NCBI GenBank assembly: GCA_025454075.1 | Contig: JALOPD010000137.1 | Location: 1 to 8,996, forward strand | Length of the DNA stretch: 8,996 nt | Direction: 5' to 3' | Source of the DNA: Desulfobacterales bacterium | GTDB taxonomy: Bacteria; Desulfobacterota; Desulfobacteria; Desulfobacterales; UBA2174_A | Part shown: positions 1 through 6,876 of the stretch, one piece after another | How positions within the stretch are numbered: the stretch's first letter is position 1 | Layout of the letters: each line of letters starts with the position of its first letter | The notes under the pieces: model-generated | What the model saw: the letters and a program-made list of their open reading frames with translations, nothing else | Database searches by the model: none | What the model was told of the DNA's origin: nothing | Made by a program: the position numbers and the translations under genes

Positions 1-1787
1 TCCGTCTTCAGCACCGCCAGGAAGGCCGACTGCGGGATCATGACCTTGCCGACCATTTTCATGCGCTTTTTGCCCTTTTTCTGTTTTTCAAGCAGCTTGC
101 GCTTGCGGGTGACATCGCCGCCATAGCACTTGGCCAGCACATCCTTGCGCAGGGCGGAGACGGTCTCCCGCGAGATGATGGTGCCGCCGATGGCACCCTG
201 GATGGCGATTTTGAACATCTGCTTGGGCATCTCCGCCTTGATCTTCTCGCAGGCCGTGCGGGCGCGGGGGATCGCGCTGTCGCGGTGCACGAGCTGGGAC
301 AGGGCGTCCACGCGCTCGCCGTTGATCAGGATGTCGAGCTTCACCAAGTCGGTCTGGCGGTAGTCCAACAGGTCATAGTCGAAGGAGCCGTATCCTTGCG
401 TGATCGACTTCAGCTTGTCGTAAAAATCATAGACGACCTCGGCCAACGGCAGCTCGAAATTCATCTCCAGGCGGTCGCTCGTCAGATACTGGTAATTGGT
501 GTTCGTGCCGCGCCGCTCCAGGCAGAGCTTCATGACCGCCCCCATGTAGCGGTCCGGCACGATGATCGTGGCGCGGATGAACGGCTCGAGGGTGTATTCG
601 ATCGTCGTCGGGTCCGGGAACAGCGAGGGGTTGTCGATGGTGATCTCGGAGCCGTCCCGCAGCCGGATGCGGTAGCGCACCGACGGTGCGGTCAGGATGA
701 GCGAAAGGCCGTACTCGCGCTCCAGCCGCTCCTGCACGACCTCCAGGTGCAGGAGCCCCAGGAAGCCGCAGCGGAACCCGAACCCCAGGGCGACGGAGGT
801 GTCCTTCTCGTAGACGATGGCCGCGTCGTTGAGCTTCAGTTTTTCCAGCCCCGTCTTCAGCTCTTCGTAGTCGTCGGCCGCCACCGGGTAGATGGAGGAG
901 AAAACCACCGGCTTGGCCTCCTTGAAGCCCGGCAGCGGCTCCGTGCACGGCCGTTCCTTGAGGGTGATGGTGTCGCCGCAGCGCGTGTCGCTGATGGTCT
1001 TGATCCCGGCGGTGAGATAGCCCACCTGCCCGGCGGAGAGCTCCGGCTGCGGAACCTGGCGCAGCTGGAAGATGCCGACCTCCTCGACCTTGTAAACGGC
1101 GTTGTTGGACATGAAGGTGATCATGTCCCCGGCCCGCACCCGGCCCTCGAAAACCCGGAAGTAGACCACCGTCCCCCGGTAGGGGTCGTAGTGGGAGTCG
1201 AAGATCAACGCGCGCAGCGGGGCGTCGGGGTCCCCGGCGGGGGCCGGCAGACGGTCGACGATGGCCGAGAACAGGGCGTCGATGCCGATGCCCTCCTTGG
1301 CGGAGACCAGCAAGGCGCCTTCCGGGTCGAGACCCAGGTCGGACCGGATCTGCTGCTTCACCCGTTCGGGGTCCGCCGAGGGCAGGTCGATCTTGTTGAT
1401 GACCGGGATGATCTCCAGGTTGTGCTCCAGGGCGAGGTACATGTTGGCCAGGGTCTGGGCTTCCACGCCCTGGCTGGCGTCGATCAGCAGCAGGGCCCCC
1501 TCGCAGGCGGCCAGGGCCCGCGAAACTTCGTAGGTGAAATCGACATGCCCCGGGGTGTCGATCAGGTTGAGAAAATAGCGCCGTCCGTCCGGCCCCGTGT
1601 GGGGGAGGCAGACCGTCTGGCTTTTGATGGTGATCCCGCGTTCGCGCTCGATGTCCATGGAGTCCAGGATCTGGTCCTGGAAGTCCCGCTCCGTAACGAT
1701 GTGGGTGGCCTGGATGAGGCGGTCGGACAGGGTGGATTTGCCGTGATCGATGTGCGCGATGATGCTGAAGTTGCGTATGATTTCCAT
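1..1787 (-). CDS. lepA: Elongation factor 4 (LepA), ribosomal back-translocase GTPase, C-terminus cut by window edge
   Basis: Translational GTPase that acts on stalled or mis-translocated ribosomes and in 30S biogenesis; cytoplasmic or membrane-peripheral. The reverse strand from the ATG at 1785-1787 gives 595 codons without a stop. Visible motifs are the P-loop AHIDHGKS (residues 11-18), DTPGH (77-81) and NKID (131-134), the same positions as I recall for E. coli LepA. The EF-G-like domains follow, then the LepA-specific C-terminal domain with a Lys/Arg-rich stretch (KKGKKRMK) and the terminal motif [12 protein letters not shown]. coli LepA is 599 residues, so only a few codons and the stop lie off the left edge. 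The ATG is chosen because LepA proteins start [16 protein letters not shown]. No Shine-Dalgarno is visible before it: the preceding 25 nt are C/G-rich. An in-frame GTG ten codons upstream would add only a proline-rich stub. The gene is divergent from the diguanylate cyclase. Confidence 0.97.
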   Translation of the reverse strand, partial: MEIIRNFSIIAHIDHGKSTLSDRLIQATHIVTERDFQDQILDSMDIERERGITIKSQTVCLPHTGPDGRRYFLNLIDTPGHVDFTYEVSRALAACEGALLLIDASQGVEAQTLANMYLALEHNLEIIPVINKIDLPSADPERVKQQIRSDLGLDPEGALLVSAKEGIGIDALFSAIVDRLPAPAGDPDAPLRALIFDSHYDPYRGTVVYFRVFEGRVRAGDMITFMSNNAVYKVEEVGIFQLRQVPQPELSAGQVGYLTAGIKTISDTRCGDTITLKERPCTEPLPGFKEAKPVVFSSIYPVAADDYEELKTGLEKLKLNDAAIVYEKDTSVALGFGFRCGFLGLLHLEVVQERLEREYGLSLILTAPSVRYRIRLRDGSEITIDNPSLFPDPTTIEYTLEPFIRATIIVPDRYMGAVMKLCLERRGTNTNYQYLTSDRLEMNFELPLAEVVYDFYDKLKSITQGYGSFDYDLLDYRQTDLVKLDILINGERVDALSQLVHRDSAIPRARTACEKIKAEMPKQMFKIAIQGAIGGTIISRETVSALRKDVLAKCYGGDVTRKRKLLEKQKKGKKRMKMVGKVMIPQSAFLAVLKT

Positions 1788-1866
1788 GGGCGGACCGGCG
1801 GGGGGCGGACGGCTCACCGCCCGGCCCGGGACGCTTAGCGGAGACCGGTGGCGGCTTTGAGCATGT

Positions 1867-1895
1867 TTGACTCCCCAGCCCTTTCCTTGTATGAT
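1867..1895 (+). promoter_or_regulatory. Sigma-70 type promoter for the diguanylate cyclase gene
   Basis: TTGACT (1867-1872) and TATGAT (1890-1895) are separated by exactly 17 nt, each matching the sigma-70 consensus at 5 of 6 positions. Predicted transcription start is near 1902. That leaves a leader of about 117 nt before the GTG at 2019, long for a simple gene and containing two hairpins. Starting here also excludes the upstream in-frame ATG codons (1848 and 1863) as translation starts. Confidence 0.6.
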
Positions 1896-1911
1896 GGTGG
1901 TAATCGAAAAA

Positions 1912-1946
1912 TTGACTATTTAGCAGCGAACATCTCCTGCTGTCAA
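1912..1946 (+). promoter_or_regulatory. First hairpin of the diguanylate cyclase leader
   Basis: TTGAC (1912-1916) pairs with GTCAA (1942-1946), and AGCAG (1922-1926) pairs with CTGCT (1937-1941). This gives ten base pairs interrupted by a 5-nt bulge (1917-1921) and closed by a 10-nt loop (1927-1936). It lies just after the predicted transcription start. The segment CCTGC (1936-1940) on its 3' side can instead pair with GCAGG (1972-1976) in the terminator stem, which would be an antiterminator pairing. The pairing is read directly from the sequence; the regulatory role is inferred. It does not match the c-di-GMP riboswitch consensus elements as I know them. Confidence 0.4.
1917..1946 (-). promoter_or_regulatory. 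Candidate sigma-70 promoter for lepA
   Basis: On the minus strand a perfect TTGACA box (plus-strand 1941-1946) is followed after 18 nt by TAAATA (1917-1922); CTAAAT at 17-nt spacing is an alternative. The -10 box is weak at 3 of 6 matches. Transcription would begin near 1910 and give lepA a leader of about 120 nt. The -35 box lies inside the transcribed leader of the opposite gene, so the two promoters would overlap. This is inferred from consensus matching only. Confidence 0.35.
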
Positions 1947-1970
1947 GGCGGCGACCGGTCAGCCGGCGGC

Positions 1971-2005
1971 CGCAGGTGGGGGACTGTTCGCCCGCCTGCG
2001 TTTTT
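1971..2005 (+). terminator. Intrinsic-terminator-like hairpin (possible attenuator) in the leader of the diguanylate cyclase
   Basis: CGCAGGTGGG (1971-1980) pairs with CCCGCCTGCG (1991-2000) over ten base pairs with one U-G wobble, across a 10-nt loop, and is followed at once by TTTTT (2001-2005). The GGAGG ribosome-binding site begins at the next base. The upstream gene lepA points the other way, so on this strand the structure can only terminate transcripts heading into the cyclase gene. That position is typical of transcription attenuators. The U-tract is short, so readthrough may be substantial. Confidence 0.55.
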
Positions 2006-2018
2006 GGAGGCCCCGGCT

Positions 2019-2954
2019 GTGGCCAAGCGGATTCTGATTACCGATGACAAGCCCGATGTGCGCGACTCCGTGGGGGAGTTCATGCGGAGGGCCGGTTTTG
2101 AGGTCGAATCGGCGGCCAGCGCCGAAGGTGCGCTCGCCATGCTGCGCGCGGCCACTTTCGACATCGTCATCACCGATATCCAGTTCCCCAGCGGGTTGGG
2201 CGGGCTGGACCTGACCCAGATCGTCAAGCGGGACCACCGCGCCGATGTCATCGTCATGACCGGCTACAGCCAGGACTATTCCTACGAGGAGGCGGTCAGC
2301 CGGGGCGCCAGCGACTTCGTGATCAAGCCCTTCCGCACCGAGGAGCTGCTGCTCCGGGTGCGGCGGGTGATGCGCGAGCGTGAACTGACCGAAGAGCGCA
2401 ACCGGATGATGGAAAAACTGCAGAAACTCGCCGTGACCGACGGCCTGACGGCGCTCTACAACTCCCGCCACTTTTTCAGCCAGCTCGAGCTTGAGGTGGA
2501 CCGGTCCGTCCGCTACCAGCACCCCCTGTCCCTGCTGCTGATCGACATCGACCACTTCAAGGACTTCAACGACGCCTTCGGCCATCTCGAGGGCGACAAG
2601 GTCCTGGTGCGGTTCAGCCAGATCCTCAAGTCCTGTTTGCGCGCGAACGACTCCGCCTACCGCTACGGGGGCGAGGAGTTCACCGTCATTCTGCCGGAGA
2701 CCGGCGCCGAGGAGTCCCGGACGGTCGCCCAGCGCATCCGCGCGGCATTGGAAGCGGAGGTCTTCCGCCCGTCTTCCGGTCCGCCCGTCTCCACGACCAT
2801 CAGCATCGGGGTCACCGAGTACAGCCCGGCGGAGCCCATGGCGGCCTTGATCCGCCGGGCCGACGAGGCCATGTACCAGTCCAAGCAGAACGGACGCAAC
2901 CGGGTTTCGGTGCTCCTGGCTCCCGCCCAGAAAGTCTATCAATCCACAGCCTGA
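2019..2954 (+). CDS. REC-GGDEF response regulator, diguanylate cyclase
   Basis: Predicted to make the second messenger cyclic di-GMP from two GTP, under control of phosphorylation by an unlinked histidine kinase. It is a soluble protein of 311 residues. The N-terminal receiver domain (about 3-120) has acidic pocket D9/D10, phosphoacceptor D53 (ITDIQFP), T81 and K103 (VIKPF). A charged helical linker (about 112-138) leads to a GGDEF domain (about 139-300) with the substrate/metal region DIDHFKDFND (176-185) and the active-site motif GGEEF (217-221). The inhibitory I-site RAND (R208-x-x-D211) sits at the PleD spacing, so product inhibition is expected. The start is GTG at 2019, chosen for GGAGG at 2006-2010 with 8-nt spacing. 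The frame stays open upstream to 1848, but those codons precede the predicted transcript start and show no domain. It has its own promoter, attenuator-like leader and terminator, and no kinase gene lies nearby. Single REC domain, so it is PleD-like in chemistry but not PleD itself. Confidence 0.94.
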   Translation: MAKRILITDDKPDVRDSVGEFMRRAGFEVESAASAEGALAMLRAATFDIVITDIQFPSGLGGLDLTQIVKRDHRADVIVMTGYSQDYSYEEAVSRGASDFVIKPFRTEELLLRVRRVMRERELTEERNRMMEKLQKLAVTDGLTALYNSRHFFSQLELEVDRSVRYQHPLSLLLIDIDHFKDFNDAFGHLEGDKVLVRFSQILKSCLRANDSAYRYGGEEFTVILPETGAEESRTVAQRIRAALEAEVFRPSSGPPVSTTISIGVTEYSPAEPMAALIRRADEAMYQSKQNGRNRVSVLLAPAQKVYQSTA

Positions 2955-2956
2955 GC

Positions 2957-2974
2957 GCCCCACCCGGGGCTTTT
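2957..2974 (+). terminator. Rho-independent terminator after the diguanylate cyclase
   Basis: GCCCC (2957-2961), loop ACCC and GGGGC (2966-2970) are followed by TTTT (2971-2974), two bases after the TGA stop codon at 2952-2954. The stem is short but all G-C. The minus strand has no U-tract after the stem, so it should act only on the plus strand. Confidence 0.6.
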
Positions 2975-3125
2975 ACCCGCTTGGCCGTGAACCCCTCCCC
3001 ACCGCCCGCTTCGCTCGAGGCACGGAGGCCGCAGAGACCATGTGCTTTTCGAACCGCAGTTGCCTTCCTCTTGGCGGCGGAGGAGTTTTCCATCCGGGCG
3101 CCTCCGCGGTGAAATCCGACGGCCG

Positions 3126-4097
3126 TCAGCTTTCGATGGCGACTTTAAGAAGAAGGTCCCCCCGGCGTCCGTCCGGCAAGGGGTTGCCCAAGCCCCGCAG
3201 GCGCAGCAGGGTCCCGTCGGAGACGCCGGGCGGCACGAGGACGCGCAGCAGCCGTTTCGGAACCCCGCGGGGCGCGCTCACCAGCTTGTGGGCGCCGGCG
3301 CGGGCCTCGCGGGCGGAAACGGCCACCGTGGCGTAGAGGTCCGGGGAATCATCCCGGGCGGCCGGCCGGATGAGCTGCAGGCGGTCGGTGGCGGTCCGGG
3401 CGGCGATGCGCCGCAGGGGGTCGGACATGCCGGTCCCGGGCAGGGCGTCGAATCCCTTGAGCAGCAGCATGCCGAACACAAACCCGCCGATGTGCGCCCA
3501 CCACGCCACCCCGCCGCCCAGTCCCCCGCTGCCGGCGGCGTTCAGGAACTGAAATACGAACCACATGCCCAGGAAGAAATAGGCCGGGATCTCGACAAAG
3601 AAGGGGATAAAGAGGATCGGGATCAGCGTGAGAACCCGCGCACGCGGGTACAGGATGAAGTAGGCCCCCATCACGCCGGCGATGGCGCCGCTGGCGCCGA
3701 TGGTGGGAACTCCGGAGGTGCGGTGCATCAGCATGTGGGCCAGGCCCGACACCAGGCCGCACAGGACGTAGAAGGCCGCGTACCGCAAGGGGCCGAGATG
3801 GTCCTCGACGTTGTCGCCGAAAATGACCAGCGACCACATGTTGCCCAGCAGGTGCCAGAACCCGCCGTGCAGGAACATGAAGGTGAAGAGAGCAAAGAGC
3901 TGCTGGCCGGCGGTGAAATACTCCCCGATCTGCGGAACGAAATAGCGCGCGGGCACCAGGCCGTAGTAATAGATGAAGCGGTCCAGGTGCGGGCCCTGAG
4001 CCAGCTGCAAAAGGAACACCAGGACGTTGACGACGATGATGCCGTGGGTGACGAACGGCCGGGTGCGCGCCGGGACGGTATCACGAAGCGGAATCAT
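3126..4097 (-). CDS. Rhomboid-family intramembrane serine protease with C-terminal DnaJ-CTD-like domain
   Basis: Membrane protease of 323 residues that would cleave transmembrane segments of unknown substrates. Rhomboid core (about 10-216): several hydrophobic helices, the TM2 motif HLLGNMW (H82, N86: oxyanion-hole residues), nucleophile S136 in GASGAIAG, and catalytic H202 in WWAHIGG. After a polar linker, residues about 253-321 read like the substrate-binding C-terminal domain of DnaJ/CbpA. They contain a DLYATVAVSAREARAG segment, then VLVPPGVSDGTLLRLRG (287-302) and GDLLLKVAI (313-321). There is no J domain and no Cys-rich zinc finger. The start ATG (4095-4097) lies inside the end of valS, a 17-nt overlap, with AAGG three bases before it; translational coupling to valS is likely. 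The rhomboid part is certain from motifs, while the DnaJ-like part rests on pattern recognition. No good terminator is visible downstream. Confidence 0.93.
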   Translation of the reverse strand: MIPLRDTVPARTRPFVTHGIIVVNVLVFLLQLAQGPHLDRFIYYYGLVPARYFVPQIGEYFTAGQQLFALFTFMFLHGGFWHLLGNMWSLVIFGDNVEDHLGPLRYAAFYVLCGLVSGLAHMLMHRTSGVPTIGASGAIAGVMGAYFILYPRARVLTLIPILFIPFFVEIPAYFFLGMWFVFQFLNAAGSGGLGGGVAWWAHIGGFVFGMLLLKGFDALPGTGMSDPLRRIAARTATDRLQLIRPAARDDSPDLYATVAVSAREARAGAHKLVSAPRGVPKRLLRVLVPPGVSDGTLLRLRGLGNPLPDGRRGDLLLKVAIES

Positions 4098-6750
4098 ACG
4101 CCTTGATTTTTTCGAGGTTGGCCTGGAGCTTCTGCCGCCGGTCCATCCATTCGTGCTGCTGGGCGTTGACCTTGGCCACCACCTCGGCCGGCGCCTTGGC
4201 CATAAAGTCCTGGTTGTTGAGCTTCTTCACGACGGATGCGAGTTCCTTGTCTATCTTCCCGAGCTCCTTTTGGAGGCGTTCGATTTCCCTGGCAAAATCG
4301 ATGACCCCCTCGAGGCGAACGTAGATGGTGACGCCGCGCGCCACGGCCGTGGCCGAGGCCCGGGGCCGTTCAGGCGCTGCGGACACGGACAGGGATTTCA
4401 GCCGCGCCAGGTTGACGACGGTCTCACGGTGCACCTCGAGCGTGGACCGCGCACCGGCGTCGACTGCATGGATCACCGCTTCCAGCGCCATGCCCGGCGG
4501 GATGCCCATCTCCCCACGCACGTTGCGGATCGCCGAAATGACATCGATTAAAAGCCCCATTCGGTCCTCCGCTTCCGGGTCGGGCCCCCCACCGCCGAAG
4601 GCCGGGCGATCCGCCGGGAACTGCGCCCGCATGATGGACCCGTCGGCCCCGGGGAGTTTGTGCCAGATCTCCTCGGTCACGAACGGGATGAAGGGGTGCA
4701 GCAGGATCAGGGCGTCGTGCAGCACCCGCCAGAGAACGGCGCGGGAGGCGTCGCGGGCGCCCTCGTCGCGTTTGCCCTGCAGGGCGGGCTTGGCGGCCTC
4801 GAGGTACCAGTCGCAGAACTCGTGCCACACGAAGCCGTAAAGGGCGGCGGCGGCGTCGTTGAAACGATAGGCGTCGAGGGTCTGGCGCACCTCGTTCGTC
4901 ACGCGGCTCAGGCGGGACAGGATCCAGCGGTCGGCCAGCGACAACCGCCCGGTCTCCGGAATTTCCTGGCGACGGTCCAGGTTCATCAGCGTGAAGCGGG
5001 CGGCGTTCCAGAGCTTGTTGATGAAGTGGCGGTAGCCTTCCACGCGCTTCTCGGACATTTTGACGTCCCGGCCCTGGGCGGCGAAGGCCGCCAGGGTGAA
5101 GCGGAAGGCATCGGTGCCGTGCCGGTCGATGATCTCCAAGGGATCGATGACGTTGCCCTTGGACTTACTCATTTTCTGGCCGTCCTCGTCCCGAACCAGG
5201 GCGTGCACGTAGACGTCGCGGAAGGGGACCTCCTTCATGAAGTGCAGGCCCATCATCATCATGCGGGCCACCCAGAAAAAAAGGATGTCGAAGCCGGTCA
5301 CCAGCACCGAGGTCGGGTAGAACGTTTTGAGCAGGGCGGTCCGGTCGGGCCAGCCCATGGTGGAAAACGGCCAGAGCGCCGAGCTGAACCAGGTGTCCAG
5401 CACGTCCTCCTCCTGGACCAGGCCGCTGCCGCCGCATTTCGGGCAGGCCTCGGGCGCCGTCATGGCCACCGCCACCTCGCCGCAGTCCCCGCAGGTCCAG
5501 GCCGGAATCTGATGGCCCCACCAGATCTGCCGCGAGATGCACCAGTCGCGGATGTTCTCCATCCAGTCGAAATAGGTGTTGGCCCACGTTTCGGGGATGA
5601 TGCGGGTCTCACCGTTGCGCACGGCCGCGATGGCCTTCTCGGCCAGGGGCTTGGCGCTTACGAACCACTGCCGGGAGAGGTTGGGCTCGATGACCGTCTT
5701 GCAGCGGTAGCAGTGGCCGACGCTGTGGCGGTGGGGTTCGATCTTTTCGAGAAGCCCCAGTCCGGCGAGTTCGTCCACCACCGCCTTGCGGCAGGCATAG
5801 CGCTCGAGGCCCTGAAAGCGGCCGGCTTCCGCCGTCATCCGCCCGTCGTCGCCGATGACCTTGACGCTCGGCAGACCGTGGCGCCGGCCGATCTCGAAGT
5901 CGTTCGGGTCGTGGGCCGGGGTGACCTTCAGACCGCCGCTGCCGAAGCGCATGTCGACGTAGGCGTCCCGGATGATGGGGATCTCCCGGTTCATGAGCGG
6001 CAGGGTCACGGCGGCGGCCGTGAGGCCGCGGAAGCGTTCGTCCTCCGGGTTCACGGCCACGGCGGTGTCGCCGAGCATGGTCTCGGGCCGGGTGGTGACG
6101 ACGGTGATGCCGCCGCTGCCGTCGGCGAAGGGGTAGCGGATGTGATAGAGGTTGCCGTCGATCTCTTCGTGCTCCACTTCGAGGTCGGCCAGGGCGGTGT
6201 GGCAGCGGTGGCACCAGTTGATGATGTAATCGCCGCGGTAGATGAGCCCCTGGTGGTAGAGATCGACGAAGACCTTGCGCACGGCTCGCGAGAGGCCTTC
6301 GTCCATGGTGAACCGCTCGCGCTTCCAGTCGCAGGAGGCCCCCAGCCGCTTGAGCTGGTTGATGATGGCGCTGCCGAATTTTTCGCGCCACTGCCAGATT
6401 TCGGCGATGAAGCGCTCGCGGCCGAGCGTGTGACGGTCGGTGCCCTCCTGCGCCAGCTTGCGCTCGACCACGTTCTGGGTGGCGATGCCCGCGTGGTCGG
6501 TCCCCGGCATCCACAGCACGTTGTCGCCGCACAGGCGGCGGTAGCGGCAGAGGATGTCCTGCAGAGTGTTGTTGAGGGCGTGCCCCATATGCAGGACGCC
6601 GGTGACGTTGGGCGGCGGTATGACGATGGAATAGCCGCGGTGCGGGCTTTGGTCTTCCGCTGCGAAGAGGTCGTTTGCTTCCCAGAACGCGTACCAGCGG
6701 CGCTCGACGTCGTGGGGCTCGTAACCCTTGTCCAGGAGATCGGGGCTCAT
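4081..6750 (-). CDS. valS: Valyl-tRNA synthetase
   Basis: Class Ia aminoacyl-tRNA synthetase charging tRNA-Val; cytoplasmic; 889 residues, normal for the bacterial family. N-terminal catalytic fold: PPPNVTG (45-51), the HIGH signature as HMGH (54-57) and GTDHAG (83-88). The editing (CP1) domain begins near TTRPET (219-224), used to clear mischarged threonine. Cys pairs C180/C183 with C347/C350, and C420/C423 with C436/C439, form two zinc-type sites of the sort known in Thermus ValRS. KMSKS is at 526-530. The anticodon-binding helical domain spans about 600-760, and a C-terminal coiled-coil tRNA arm about 820-885. AGGA, 10 nt before the ATG at 6748-6750, is a plausible ribosome-binding site. 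The 3' end overlaps the rhomboid gene, and the acidic-protein gene lies 126 nt upstream in the same direction. IleRS and LeuRS are excluded by the PPPNVTG/HMGH context, the C-terminal arm and overall length. Confidence 0.98.
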   Translation of the reverse strand: MSPDLLDKGYEPHDVERRWYAFWEANDLFAAEDQSPHRGYSIVIPPPNVTGVLHMGHALNNTLQDILCRYRRLCGDNVLWMPGTDHAGIATQNVVERKLAQEGTDRHTLGRERFIAEIWQWREKFGSAIINQLKRLGASCDWKRERFTMDEGLSRAVRKVFVDLYHQGLIYRGDYIINWCHRCHTALADLEVEHEEIDGNLYHIRYPFADGSGGITVVTTRPETMLGDTAVAVNPEDERFRGLTAAAVTLPLMNREIPIIRDAYVDMRFGSGGLKVTPAHDPNDFEIGRRHGLPSVKVIGDDGRMTAEAGRFQGLERYACRKAVVDELAGLGLLEKIEPHRHSVGHCYRCKTVIEPNLSRQWFVSAKPLAEKAIAAVRNGETRIIPETWANTYFDWMENIRDWCISRQIWWGHQIPAWTCGDCGEVAVAMTAPEACPKCGGSGLVQEEDVLDTWFSSALWPFSTMGWPDRTALLKTFYPTSVLVTGFDILFFWVARMMMMGLHFMKEVPFRDVYVHALVRDEDGQKMSKSKGNVIDPLEIIDRHGTDAFRFTLAAFAAQGRDVKMSEKRVEGYRHFINKLWNAARFTLMNLDRRQEIPETGRLSLADRWILSRLSRVTNEVRQTLDAYRFNDAAAALYGFVWHEFCDWYLEAAKPALQGKRDEGARDASRAVLWRVLHDALILLHPFIPFVTEEIWHKLPGADGSIMRAQFPADRPAFGGGGPDPEAEDRMGLLIDVISAIRNVRGEMGIPPGMALEAVIHAVDAGARSTLEVHRETVVNLARLKSLSVSAAPERPRASATAVARGVTIYVRLEGVIDFAREIERLQKELGKIDKELASVVKKLNNQDFMAKAPAEVVAKVNAQQHEWMDRRQKLQANLEKIKAYDSAS

Positions 6751-6783
6751 GCGATGAGTTTCCTCTCTATCGATGCTGCATAC

Positions 6784-6813
6784 ACCGATGCCCCCGGCGG
6801 CGGGGGCATCGGT
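6784..6813 (-). other. Perfect 12-bp hairpin in the valS 5' leader, no U-tract
   Basis: ACCGATGCCCCC (6784-6795) and GGGGGCATCGGT (6802-6813) form a perfect 12-bp stem around a 6-nt loop, 33 nt before the valS start and between it and the acidic-protein gene. Neither strand has a run of T after the stem, so it is not a standard intrinsic terminator. It may protect or separate the mRNAs of the two genes, or slow polymerase. No T-box consensus (AGGGTGGNACCGCG) is present nearby. The structure is certain from sequence; its role is unknown. Confidence 0.6.
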
Positions 6814-6876
6814 TCAATATCAAATGAAGGCGTGTCGGGCAATGCCTTTTGCCGGCGGGTGGGCCGCGGTGCGCTC

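Noticed and set aside
285..1838. Open frame of 517 codons on the plus strand opposite lepA
   Set aside because: Same mirror effect. The opposite strand encodes an unmistakable LepA, and this translation has no domain features.
1902..2010. c-di-GMP (GEMM) riboswitch in the cyclase leader
   Set aside because: The leader is too short before the terminator and I could not find the conserved GEMM core elements; a known class is therefore not claimed.
1848..2018. N-terminal extension of the diguanylate cyclase from the in-frame ATG at 1848
   Set aside because: These codons precede or overlap the promoter and the terminator-like hairpin, have no ribosome-binding site, and add no conserved sequence. 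GGAGG at 2006-2010 places the start at GTG 2019.
1959..2963. Open frame of 334 codons on the minus strand opposite the diguanylate cyclase
   Set aside because: The plus strand has a REC-GGDEF protein with all catalytic residues, plus promoter, ribosome-binding site and terminator. The antisense product is compositionally biased and lacks motifs.
3077..3107. Inverted repeat GCGGAGG/CCTCCGC as a possible terminator for the rhomboid gene
   Set aside because: The loop is 17 nt, the stem only 7 bp, and no T-run follows on the minus strand; it could arise by chance in GC-rich DNA.
3042..4106. Open frame of 354 codons on the plus strand opposite the rhomboid gene
   Set aside because: Antisense shadow of a gene with clear membrane helices and catalytic residues; the translation is polar, Gln/Gly/Glu-rich and featureless.
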